Shown in pieces: positions 25,834 to 33,947 of a stretch of 62,926 nucleotides of DNA; position 1 is the first letter of the stretch; every line of letters begins with the position of its first letter. Below the pieces are notes generated by a model, which saw only the letters and a program-made list of their open reading frames with translations, ran no database searches and had not been told where the DNA came from. Source of the DNA: an uncultured Clostridium sp. (GTDB taxonomy: Bacteria; Bacillota; Clostridia; Lachnospirales; Lachnospiraceae); the NCBI GenBank assembly GCA_900540335.1, contig UQFC01000002.1:1-62926 (forward strand), given 5' to 3'. A program made the position numbers and the translations under genes.

Positions 25834-26367
25834 CTAAAAAATAATATGAACCGATGTATCCTGAACCAATTCTAAAAACAGAATATTATCAACCACTTCC
25901 GTTGCTAAAATCACGGAATGATCATCCTGTACCTTACTGTAAGTAATTTTACGTATATCCTTCCTGTAATCTCCCAGATTTTCAATGCTTATTTTCCCAT
26001 CACGGAAAAGCTGGCAAAGAATAGCATCATTACTCTTATATGAAACCGGTACCGGTGTTCCTAAAGTAAATAGTTCTCTTAAACTGGCCTCGGCTTTACG
26101 CTGAAATTCATAAGTATCACCATCTTGTGAATATATAGTCAATGCCTCTGTTTCCGGATAATACCAGGAAACCACTTCGGCCAAAATTGTGATAGAAACC
26201 TCTCCAGCATTCTTCTTTTTTATTCTGCCCGAAGATAACATTTGACCTGGTATCGGCCACTCGTCATAAAGCTTGTTAATCCAGTCTTTATATGCATCCA
26301 TATCAAGTACATCCGACTTTTCTACAAAACGACGCAATTTGTAATTCTCGTTATTGTCATCACTCAC
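25834..26367 (-). CDS. Unknown protein, third gene of the HTH-ImmA cassette
   Basis: Protein of 177 residues with no family I recognise, no signal peptide and no membrane segment. It is acidic at the N-terminus and contains beta-rich segments such as VSITILAEVVSWYYP and ILFLELVQ. The likely start is GTG at 26367, overlapping the upstream stop codon by 8 bp, so translation is probably coupled to the ImmA/IrrE gene. AT-rich composition differs from the flanking metabolic genes and suggests transfer. By position it could be the effector, antitoxin or substrate of the peptidase; none of these is shown. Confidence 0.7.
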   Translation of the reverse strand: MSDDNNENYKLRRFVEKSDVLDMDAYKDWINKLYDEWPIPGQMLSSGRIKKKNAGEVSITILAEVVSWYYPETEALTIYSQDGDTYEFQRKAEASLRELFTLGTPVPVSYKSNDAILCQLFRDGKISIENLGDYRKDIRKITYSKVQDDHSVILATEVVDNILFLELVQDTSVHIIF

Positions 26368-27142
26368 CCTTCCTCGTAATCATAAAGATTTCTTTCATAA
26401 TATTTTTCAAAAATTCTTCATTATCTTTATGGTAATTAAGTTCTGGATTTGTGACCTCGCTTCTTCTTATCCGTTCCTGCAAGGACGATGCATTGACTAC
26501 ATAAGATGGTTTTACCAGACTATCATCCAGACCAAGTTCCTGAAATCTTTGTGGCATATCCTCAAATTCCACATCAAAAACTTCCTTTATTCTTTTTGCT
26601 AATGTTTCATTTTCGCTCCGAATCGCATATTCATAAAGAGAGAGCAACACTGCTTTATATGGGGCCTGAAATACTGACATACAGAGGAATATTTTTGAAA
26701 CAAAATCCATCTCAGGAAGTTCTATAAAATATCTGTCAACGTCCGCTAACAGCATACTTGCTGCAAAGCATTCAGCCTTTCGTTCCTCTATCGTATTATC
26801 TCTTTCAATAAAATGATCAAATGACACCTTATCAAAAATAATATGATAAATTTCATGCCATGCTGTAAAATATTGATTTGCACGAGGCAGTGCTGTATTA
26901 AGAACAGGTATTATTTTCCCGTTTTTTACAAAAATTGCTCCACTCCAAAATTTGTCTTCAATAGGCATCTGAATCAGACCAAATCCCTGTAAAATCAGTA
27001 AAGCAAGCTGCGGTCTTGATGCAACCTTCATAATCGCAGGATTCATCTGTAATTTCATTGTCTGCCCTGACACTTCGTTTCTGATTTCATTATTCTTTTT
27101 TATAACGGAATCTATATTCGCAGCAGTTATTAATTCGCTCAT
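26360..27142 (-). CDS. ImmA/IrrE-family metallo-endopeptidase
   Basis: Protein of 260 residues. The zinc-peptidase motif HExxH is WHEIYHIIF near residue 97, followed by a conserved acidic block (ERKAECFAASMLL) that supplies the third ligand, as in ImmA and IrrE. The family cleaves partner repressors of the XRE type. The ATG at 27142 has AAGGA upstream, and the gene begins 13 bp after the XRE-like gene ends. Together they form the usual regulator-peptidase pair found in mobile elements, stress switches and toxin-antitoxin-like loci. Confidence 0.87.
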   Translation of the reverse strand: MSELITAANIDSVIKKNNEIRNEVSGQTMKLQMNPAIMKVASRPQLALLILQGFGLIQMPIEDKFWSGAIFVKNGKIIPVLNTALPRANQYFTAWHEIYHIIFDKVSFDHFIERDNTIEERKAECFAASMLLADVDRYFIELPEMDFVSKIFLCMSVFQAPYKAVLLSLYEYAIRSENETLAKRIKEVFDVEFEDMPQRFQELGLDDSLVKPSYVVNASSLQERIRRSEVTNPELNYHKDNEEFLKNIMKEIFMITRKGE

Positions 27143-27154
27143 ACACACACATCC

Positions 27155-27523
27155 TTAATAATATATTGCACACAGATCAATAACATCAAGAAGCAGGTTG
27201 TACTGCTTCTTCGCTGTTTCGCTCATCTCATGTTCCAAAGGGGCATTCTGGGAAAACACTGCTGCTGTAACCGGCCTGGCAGATACAGAATGGTAAAACA
27301 ACAACTCTTCTGCTGACATATTTAACACTTTCAAAATCTTCTGCAGATGACGATCAAATGTACTTTTATTGTCAATAGCACCATTTAACAATCTATCTAA
27401 TGTCGGACGTGATATCTCTGCCTTACCGGCAAAGGACACTTTCGTGTAACCTTTATCTCTGATACATTCCTTTAACTTTGAAGCCACCAGACTTCTTTGT
27501 TCAAATAATTCATCAAACCTCAT
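27155..27523 (-). CDS. XRE-like helix-turn-helix regulator
   Basis: Protein of 122 residues with a helix-turn-helix at about 15-65 (LKECIRDKGYTKVSFAGKAEISRPTLDRLLNG), a Cro/C1-type fold. The C-terminal half has no recognised domain and ends ALLD-like helical sequence before IDLCAIYY. AGAAGGAGGTCATCACA gives a strong ribosome binding site. First gene of the three-gene cassette; probable repressor of its own operon and probable substrate of the ImmA/IrrE peptidase. Confidence 0.82.
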   Translation of the reverse strand: MRFDELFEQRSLVASKLKECIRDKGYTKVSFAGKAEISRPTLDRLLNGAIDNKSTFDRHLQKILKVLNMSAEELLFYHSVSARPVTAAVFSQNAPLEHEMSETAKKQYNLLLDVIDLCAIYY

Positions 27524-27600
27524 TGTGATGACCTCCTTCTATATTGAAATAAACAGGATATGTTTTTCTCTCCCCTCTGCATTATCCTCTATGAAGCAGC

Positions 27601-27627
27601 AATCCAGATGAGAAGGGCGGCCAGCCC
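27601..27627. repeat. Right half of the interrupted 66-bp repeat
   Basis: 27 bp matching 39532-39558 with two mismatches. On the minus strand it encodes G-L-A-A-L-L-I-W-I, the segment that precedes the left half in the intact copy. AATC is present at both junctions. Confidence 0.85.
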
Positions 27628-27737
27628 TATGTAATTTCTTACAATGTAAGATTCTATCTCTCCTGTTTTTTATTTTTACCATAAAATATAGTTAAATGCA
27701 CAATATGTACTATAACAGAAACAGGAGGATTACCTTT

Positions 27738-28778
27738 ATGAAAGCTCTTTACAAATCTGCCCCTGGTCCCGGTCACCTGAGCCTGGAAAATCGGCCTGCT
27801 CCTGTCTTAAATGAGACAGACAACGTTCTAATCCGTGTCCGGGCCTGCGCTGTCTGCGGAATGGATCACAGAATTTTTCATGGCTCTTATCCCTGTACGC
27901 CTCCATTTATTATGGGGCATGAATTAATCGGTACAGTAGAGAAAGTTCTGAACAGTACAGACTCTGTTCAGCCGGGAGACCGTGTCACCATTCAGCCGCA
28001 TCTGTACTCCTGCGGTGTCTGTCCTGTCTGTCAGTCCGGATTCCCGCAGTTCTGCAAAGACAAACGTACCGTTGGCATTGATCGTGACGGTGCAATGACC
28101 GAGCTGGTTGCTGTTCCCTCATCCTGCGTCCATCTGGTTCCGGAAGAAATTCCAGACAGCCTGGCCTGCATTCTGGAACCTTTCTCTATGATCTATGGCA
28201 ATCTGGTTCCCGCCATCCGCAAAGAAAAAGCAAAAAATGTTGTTATCATCGGAGCCGGACAGGTCGGTATGATGGCTCTCGTTTCCGCAAAAAGCACAGG
28301 CTGTCAGCAGATCATCATCTCCGGAACCACAAAAGATACCGGATACCGATTCTCTGTCGCACAAAAGCTTGGCGCAGACCAGACTATCGACAGCCTTACC
28401 ACAGATCTCCCAGGTCATATCCTGGAGCTGACCGGGGGAACCGGCGCAGACATTATTCTGGATGCCAGCGGTTCTGACACTGCCATTTCTCAGGCAATCC
28501 AGGCTGTAAAAAAAGGCGGACTGATTCTGGCTATGGGCATGACAAGAAAGGAGAATATTTCCATTCCCTGGGATACCTGTCTCAAAAAAGCCATCCGTCT
28601 CCAGTTTTTTATGCAAAGCAATTACACCTATATGGATGAGGCAATTCAAGCCTTTTCTCATCCATATACGGATCTGTCTCCCCTAATCACAAAAGAAATG
28701 CCGCTCAGTCAGTGGAAAGAACTTTTTCAATATATGGATACCCACGATACCTTAAAAAACGTTCTCTATATCGACTGA
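27738..28778 (+). CDS. Zinc-dependent medium-chain alcohol/polyol dehydrogenase
   Basis: MDR-superfamily oxidoreductase of 346 residues. Catalytic zinc ligands appear as CAVCGMDH near residue 36 and GHE near 63. The structural zinc lobe has the pattern C-x2-C-x2-C-x7-C (CGVCPVCQSGFPQFC). A Rossmann motif VIIGAGQVGMMAL lies near 170. It resembles sorbitol, galactitol-phosphate or threonine dehydrogenases; the substrate is unknown. The ATG at 27738 has AGGAGG upstream. It is monocistronic and is followed by a strong terminator. An inverted repeat CTTACA-A-TGTAAG at about 27638-27650 lies upstream and may be an operator. Confidence 0.88.
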   Translation: MKALYKSAPGPGHLSLENRPAPVLNETDNVLIRVRACAVCGMDHRIFHGSYPCTPPFIMGHELIGTVEKVLNSTDSVQPGDRVTIQPHLYSCGVCPVCQSGFPQFCKDKRTVGIDRDGAMTELVAVPSSCVHLVPEEIPDSLACILEPFSMIYGNLVPAIRKEKAKNVVIIGAGQVGMMALVSAKSTGCQQIIISGTTKDTGYRFSVAQKLGADQTIDSLTTDLPGHILELTGGTGADIILDASGSDTAISQAIQAVKKGGLILAMGMTRKENISIPWDTCLKKAIRLQFFMQSNYTYMDEAIQAFSHPYTDLSPLITKEMPLSQWKELFQYMDTHDTLKNVLYID

Positions 28779-28802
28779 TAAATCAAAATCCCATAACAAA
28801 CG

Positions 28803-28850
28803 GACCGCTGCAAAATGAATCATCATTCATGGAGCAGCGGCTCTGTTTTT
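28803..28850 (+). terminator. Terminator after the zinc dehydrogenase
   Basis: CCGCTGC pairs with GCAGCGG, with an inner ATGAATG/CATTCAT helix, followed by CTCTGTTTTTA. Confidence 0.9.
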
Positions 28851-28883
28851 ATGCTTAAAACTGCAGGATTTCTATACATAAAA

Positions 28884-28937
28884 CGAGGGGTATCGCTCAA
28901 CCATCTGATTTCATGATGATTTCGCGACACCCCCCGT
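28884..28937 (-). terminator. Terminator of the TRAP/redox operon
   Basis: On the minus strand GGGGTGTCGC pairs with GCGATACCCC across a 25-nt loop, followed by TCGTTTTATG. Confidence 0.8.
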
Positions 28938-29021
28938 CTGTTTTATTCAGAGGAAATTTGTCATCACATTATCTGCATCTTGAACATACAAAAAGATGCT
29001 TTTTTCTTAAAAATTTTCGGT

Positions 29022-30920
29022 CTAGGAAACGGCACCTGCCGCTTTTTTAGCCTCCCACTGCCGGTATCCATAAAAGGCGGCAAACAGTACGATACCTGTC
29101 AGTGAGCTCCAGAAATTAGGTACAATTACCAGACAGATAATTCCCAGATAAACTGCCCGTTCCACCAGTGTAATCTTCTTCTCCACATATCCCTGGAATG
29201 CGATAGCCAGAGAGTATGCAACTACCAGACCGGAAAGCCAGGTCATCAGAGTCTGTATATCAAAATGGAACGTTATATAATCCGGATTCAAAGCAAAGGC
29301 AAACGGCAGGATAAATCCTGTAATTCCAATCTTCACTGCCGTAAGTCCCAGTTTGACCGGATTTTCCTCTGCAATTCCCGCTGCCGCATAAGATGCTACT
29401 GCTACCGGCGGAGTAATTGCAGATAAGGATGCAAAGTACAACAGGAACAGGTTTGCTGCCAGAACCGGTACACCCAGTCCCGTCAGAGCCGGGGCAATCG
29501 CAGTTGCACAAACAATGTAGGCTGCGGTGGTAGGAAGACCCATACCAAGCACTGCACAAACCAGCATACTTAAAATCAGGCTTGGGATCAGCGCGTTGTT
29601 TCCAAGCTGAACAATAAAGTTACTGAACTTCAGACCCAAACCAGTCAGAGAAAATACGGATACTACAATTCCGGCAGTTGCACAGGCGCCAACTACTGCA
29701 CAGAGAGATTTTGCAGCTGCCACAGCACCATCTACTACTCCTTTTATCGTCATCCTGTCTTTCTTATCTAAAAATCCCAGAACAAGAATTGCTGCAATCG
29801 ACCAGATCGCTGCTTTCATCGGAGTAGTCTTTAATCCGATCATCATAATCAGCAGCACTGCCACCGGAACAAACAGCTTCATTCCTCTGGCCAGAGACTG
29901 CTTCAGATCCGGAATCTGATCCTCCGGAAGTCCCTTCAAATCAAAACGCACTGACTCTAAATCTACCATCTTAAACAGACATACATAGTACATCACTGCC
30001 GGCAATACTGCTGCAATACAGATTTCCGCATAAGAAATACCGGTAATATCTGCCATTACAAAAGCTGCTGCTCCCATAATCGGAGGCATAATCTGTCCTC
30101 CGGTAGATGCAACCGCCTCTACCGCGCCTGCGAATTTTGCCCGATACCCGTTCTTTTTCATCAGCGGAATCGTAAAAGCGCCTGTACTTACTACGTTAGC
30201 CACACAGCTTCCGGAAATGGTTCCGAAAAATGCGCTGGCAATTACTGCCATCTTCGCCGGACCGCCTCTCTTGCGCCCTGCTGCTGCAATAGCAATATCC
30301 TGGAAAATCTGATCTGCACCAGACACAGCCAGGTAAGCTGCAAACAGTAAAAACAGATATACATTTGTTGCCGAGGTTCCGATAGGAGTACCGTATACGC
30401 CCCGATCGCTGAAAATCGACAGGGTAATACGCTGTGCATTATAGCCTCTGTGGCCAAACAGCCCCGGAATCTTATCACCAAAATACGCATATAAAATAGC
30501 AATAATGGCGATAATTGGAAGAACATTTCCCAAAACCCGGCGTCCGCTTTCCAGTGTTAAAAGTGTTACAATAATTCCCAGCACAAACATTTCCTGAGTC
30601 AGCTGGTTATTCTGCATCATCTGAGAATAGGCATCAAAATTAAGTACTACATAAAATCCAATAAGTAATGCCAGAGCAATCATAACCCAGTCAATGATGC
30701 GGCATGCTATAATAAATCCTTTTGATTTGTTTTCCCGTTTTCGTCCCAGCGGATAGTACAGAAAAATCAGAACCATTCCAATCATCAAATGCCAAGCATA
30801 AAACATAATGCTGGGAAGGGTGAATATCGTATAGTTCCCTACATGAATGAATACAGCAAAAAGGGAAATTGCGATAATAATCCACTTAACTATTTTCTCA
30901 TAAGATATTTTCTTCTCCAA
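29022..30920 (-). CDS. TRAP transporter, fused DctQ-DctM permease (TAXI type)
   Basis: Membrane protein of 632 residues in which the small (4-helix) and large subunits of a TRAP transporter are fused, as usual for TAXI systems. The DctM-like core has PPIMGAAAFVMADITG, the GLPTTAAYIVCATAIAPAL block and ASLSAITPPVAVASYAAAGIA. A TTG start at 30920 is used with AAAAGGAGAAAATGG upstream. It pairs with the TAXI binding protein encoded just upstream and takes up an organic acid or amino acid using an ion gradient. Last gene of the operon. Confidence 0.93.
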   Translation of the reverse strand: MEKKISYEKIVKWIIIAISLFAVFIHVGNYTIFTLPSIMFYAWHLMIGMVLIFLYYPLGRKRENKSKGFIIACRIIDWVMIALALLIGFYVVLNFDAYSQMMQNNQLTQEMFVLGIIVTLLTLESGRRVLGNVLPIIAIIAILYAYFGDKIPGLFGHRGYNAQRITLSIFSDRGVYGTPIGTSATNVYLFLLFAAYLAVSGADQIFQDIAIAAAGRKRGGPAKMAVIASAFFGTISGSCVANVVSTGAFTIPLMKKNGYRAKFAGAVEAVASTGGQIMPPIMGAAAFVMADITGISYAEICIAAVLPAVMYYVCLFKMVDLESVRFDLKGLPEDQIPDLKQSLARGMKLFVPVAVLLIMMIGLKTTPMKAAIWSIAAILVLGFLDKKDRMTIKGVVDGAVAAAKSLCAVVGACATAGIVVSVFSLTGLGLKFSNFIVQLGNNALIPSLILSMLVCAVLGMGLPTTAAYIVCATAIAPALTGLGVPVLAANLFLLYFASLSAITPPVAVASYAAAGIAEENPVKLGLTAVKIGITGFILPFAFALNPDYITFHFDIQTLMTWLSGLVVAYSLAIAFQGYVEKKITLVERAVYLGIICLVIVPNFWSSLTGIVLFAAFYGYRQWEAKKAAGAVS

Positions 30921-30955
30921 ACCATTTTCTCCTTTTGCTTACTGTAAAGTAAATT

Positions 30956-30995
30956 CCGTGTCTGTGCTGTCAGAAACCTGGCAGCACAGACACGG
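30956..30995 (-). promoter_or_regulatory. Intercistronic hairpin between TAXI protein and TRAP permease genes
   Basis: An 18-bp stem (CCGTGTCTGTGCTGTCAG and its complement with one G-T pair) with a 4-nt loop and no T-run. Such structures stabilise the upstream mRNA end or partly block transcription, giving more binding protein than permease. Confidence 0.8.
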
Positions 30996-31022
30996 GCAGT
31001 CTGCCTATAAAATTTTCATTTT

Positions 31023-32120
31023 TTATCCCTGATATTCTGCAGGAATCAGTTCCTGCGGAACCTCGATTCCCACTTCTTCCAGATATCTCACAACGCCTGC
31101 GTGAAGCGGGCAGTTAAAGTTCAGCGTATTTTCCGGAGTTACATTGGTCAGTCCCTTATAAACCTCAACCAGCGGAGGATTGTTTTCCATCAAAGTCTTG
31201 GTAATCAGATATACATAATCCTCCGGTACATCAGAACTGGTACATAATACATTCCACTCAATTACAACTGGCAGATCCTCTGTCACACCCTGGTAAGAAC
31301 CAGCCGGCATATTTCCTGCTTTCATAAAGGAATAGGTGCTGGTCAGATAATTCTGCTCTTCCTCTGTCAGACCGATAAAGGTCAGTTCTTTGGTTGCTTC
31401 CAGCTCTGTAATTGCTGCGAAAGGCGGCAGAGAGTATAAGAGAGCTGCATCTACCTGGCCGTCACTTACAGCCGTTGCCGTAGCAGAATGACCGTCGTTA
31501 AAAATATCCTTCGGATTTACTCCCATAGCCGGGAAAGCTTCCCTGTATACAGAATCCATTGCTGCGCCCTTGGAACCAAATCCTACAATTTTACCGTTTA
31601 AGTCCTGAAGGGTATTCAGATTAGAGCTCTTCAGAGCATAAATTGTCAGGTAAGAGGGATACAACGGCAGCATACCGCGGATCTTATCTAATGGCTTTCC
31701 GTTCGTCCACTCTGCTTCGCCCTTTAATGCCTCATCAATACTGGAGGTCATGGTTACGCCAAACTCTACATCACCGTTCTGGAGCATAGTAAGATTTGCC
31801 GTTCCTCCTCCAGTCTCCTCTGCTGTCATAACAAAATAATCAGGAAGCAGGTTATTCACTACCGTAGCAATGCCGCCGCCTACTACATAGAAGTTTCCGC
31901 CTGCAGAACCGCCGCCTACGGAATACCGCTCCGGAGAACCAGGAACTGCTACACCGGCGGTATCTGCAGAAGCCGAATCACCGCTGCCTGCCGCTTCTGA
32001 AGCTGCGGCACTGCTTCCAGCAGCTTTTGTATCAGCAGGTTTCTCTCCTGACTGTCCTCCGCATGCAACCAGTGACAGTGCCATTGCTGCGCTTAATACC
32101 AACGCCATCATTTTTCTCAT
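31023..32120 (-). CDS. TAXI-family TRAP transporter solute-binding lipoprotein
   Basis: Protein of 365 residues. The signal peptide ends in a lipobox (LSLVACG, Cys20), so it is anchored outside the membrane. A Ser/Ala-rich linker precedes the TAXI domain, which has the family block GGGSAGGNFYVVGGGIATVV and the TMTSSIDEAL and GFGSKGAAMDSVYREAF segments. It delivers substrate to the fused permease encoded after it. The substrate is unknown; the operon suggests an amino or imino acid. Confidence 0.93.
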   Translation of the reverse strand: MRKMMALVLSAAMALSLVACGGQSGEKPADTKAAGSSAAASEAAGSGDSASADTAGVAVPGSPERYSVGGGSAGGNFYVVGGGIATVVNNLLPDYFVMTAEETGGGTANLTMLQNGDVEFGVTMTSSIDEALKGEAEWTNGKPLDKIRGMLPLYPSYLTIYALKSSNLNTLQDLNGKIVGFGSKGAAMDSVYREAFPAMGVNPKDIFNDGHSATATAVSDGQVDAALLYSLPPFAAITELEATKELTFIGLTEEEQNYLTSTYSFMKAGNMPAGSYQGVTEDLPVVIEWNVLCTSSDVPEDYVYLITKTLMENNPPLVEVYKGLTNVTPENTLNFNCPLHAGVVRYLEEVGIEVPQELIPAEYQG

Positions 32121-32141
32121 ATTGTAAGTCCCTCCTCAAGT

Positions 32142-32552
32142 TTATTCTTTTTCATCTAATGGTGTCATAAATATACGAATTCCCCTAAATGCCTTTCCTT
32201 TCACCAGGCCTCCTCCGTACACCTTTCCTTCTCCGGTGGCGCAGCTGGCATGGATATGGACAAACAGGGGGCTGGTTTTATCCGGATAGACCTTTGCCAG
32301 ATTTTCATCCATCCGCTCCCGTTTCATCACCTCGCCGTTAAAGCTTAACAGCTCAGCTGCCCCTGGACATTCATTTGTTGCCAGATTCATTGGAATACTG
32401 TTGTCAATTGGTGCGTTGTAAGCGCTGTCAATAATGGAGCCTACGGCACCTACAATAAAGACCTCCTCCCAGCCTTTCTCCAGAATATAATCAGAGATCA
32501 CCTGGCGAATATCCTCTCCCCGGTTGACCGTCACCTCATATAACCCTTTCAT
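32142..32552 (-). CDS. PPC (DUF296) domain protein
   Basis: Protein of 136 residues with one PPC/DUF296 domain. The strand-rich start (LYEVTVNRGEDIRQVI), EVFIVGAVGSI and the signature LFVHIHASCATGEGKVYGGGL, where the histidines can bind a metal, define the family. Stand-alone prokaryotic PPC proteins are trimers of unclear function that may bind DNA or a small ligand. It sits inside the TRAP/redox operon, 10 bp after the flavoprotein gene. Confidence 0.88.
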   Translation of the reverse strand: MKGLYEVTVNRGEDIRQVISDYILEKGWEEVFIVGAVGSIIDSAYNAPIDNSIPMNLATNECPGAAELLSFNGEVMKRERMDENLAKVYPDKTSPLFVHIHASCATGEGKVYGGGLVKGKAFRGIRIFMTPLDEKE

Positions 32553-32562
32553 TCCTTTCTCC

Positions 32563-33924
32563 TTAATGCTCCACCTTTTTCATTGCCTGACTGGCTGCTA
32601 TCAGAATCGGATCATAGACCGGTGCCACAGACGGAGAATAGACCAGATCCAGCTCATTAATCTCTTCTACTGTCATTCCGCAGGTTATTGCCGCCACAAA
32701 AACATTCATTCGTCCGGCAACACTTTCGCTTCCGATTCCCTGGGCACCCAACAGACGCCCGGTCTTTTTATCCAGTATCAGACAAAGCTTATTGTCCCGG
32801 CTTCCCGGATAGTAGGATGCCCGATCGCCTTTGGTAATAACAGAGCTTACTGCATCATAACCGGCTGCCTTTGCCTGGCTGAGAGTAAGACCGGTTGCTG
32901 CAATATACAAATCAAACACCTTTGTCACCATGGAGCCTAAAACTCCTTTAAAGGTTTCATGGCCGCCTGCCACATTGCCCCCGGCAATTCTGCCCTGCTT
33001 ATTGGCTGTAGTCCCCATGGGAACATAAGCTGCCTCCCCGGTAATTCGATTCTTCATCTGCACACAATCTCCGCATGCATAAATACTGGGATCTGATGTC
33101 TGCATCTCATCATTCACTGCAATTCCACCCTTTATTCCCAGCTCCAGTCCAGCTTTCTTCGCCAATTCTGAATTCGGCATTACTCCAATACTCATTAAAA
33201 TCAGATCTGCCTGTATCTCCTGGCCGTTTCCATCCCTGACTCCTGAAGCTGTTTTTCCGTCTGTCAGGATTTCCTGAACACCTGTTCCCAGATGAACGTG
33301 GACACCATGATTCTCCAGTGTTCTTAAAACCTCCTCAGAAAAGCTTTCCTCTAAAAACGGAAGCAGTCTGGGCATCATTTCATAAATGTGAACCTCTACA
33401 CCGGACAATGCCATTTCCTCTGCCACTTCCAGTCCGATGAATCCGCCGCCTACAATCACAGCCCGCCCTTTGGACTCTGCCCTGACTGCATGCTTTAATC
33501 TGATTCCATCCTCTACTGTTCGCAGATAATACACACCCTCCGCATCCACTCCGGGAATATCAGGCCGAATCGGACGGGCTCCGGCTGCAATCACCAGTTT
33601 ATCATAGGTATGTACCGTTTCCTCTCCATTGTCCAGATTTTTTACAGTCACTGTTTTTCCATCCCGGTCAATGTCTGTCACCTCAGCATGGATATACGTC
33701 GGCACTCCCCGCTTATTCGTCATCTGCTCTACAGTCAGGCTCACCAGATCATCCGGCTCTGCAATCATTCCTCCCACAAAATATGGTAAGCCGCAGGCAC
33801 CGTAACTGATATATCCAGATTTTTCAAAAACCTGAATCTCCATCTCCGGTTTCACACGCTTTGCTTTGGAGGCGGCGCTGAGACCAGCCGCCGTACCTCC
33901 AATTACAATCAGTTTTTCAGACAT
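32563..33924 (-). CDS. CoA-disulfide reductase/NADH oxidase-like flavoprotein
   Basis: Pyridine nucleotide-disulfide oxidoreductase of 453 residues. FAD motif VIGGTAAGLSAASKAKR at the N-terminus, redox-active Cys in SYGACGLPYFVGG near 43, NAD motif VIVGGGFIGLEVAEEM near 155, and YACGDCVQM. The single active Cys places it with CoA-disulfide reductases, NADH oxidases and CoA-persulfide reductases. No rhodanese domain is attached. In this operon it may recycle reduced cofactors from the upstream dehydrogenase or handle a disulfide; this is inference. Confidence 0.87.
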   Translation of the reverse strand: MSEKLIVIGGTAAGLSAASKAKRVKPEMEIQVFEKSGYISYGACGLPYFVGGMIAEPDDLVSLTVEQMTNKRGVPTYIHAEVTDIDRDGKTVTVKNLDNGEETVHTYDKLVIAAGARPIRPDIPGVDAEGVYYLRTVEDGIRLKHAVRAESKGRAVIVGGGFIGLEVAEEMALSGVEVHIYEMMPRLLPFLEESFSEEVLRTLENHGVHVHLGTGVQEILTDGKTASGVRDGNGQEIQADLILMSIGVMPNSELAKKAGLELGIKGGIAVNDEMQTSDPSIYACGDCVQMKNRITGEAAYVPMGTTANKQGRIAGGNVAGGHETFKGVLGSMVTKVFDLYIAATGLTLSQAKAAGYDAVSSVITKGDRASYYPGSRDNKLCLILDKKTGRLLGAQGIGSESVAGRMNVFVAAITCGMTVEEINELDLVYSPSVAPVYDPILIAASQAMKKVEH

Positions 33925-33947
33925 ATGGATTTCCCTTTCCGGTTTGC

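Noticed and set aside
25786..27600. The inserted block as a classical insertion sequence
   Set aside because: No transposase or integrase gene and no terminal inverted repeats were seen; only the 4-bp AATC is shared by the two junctions.
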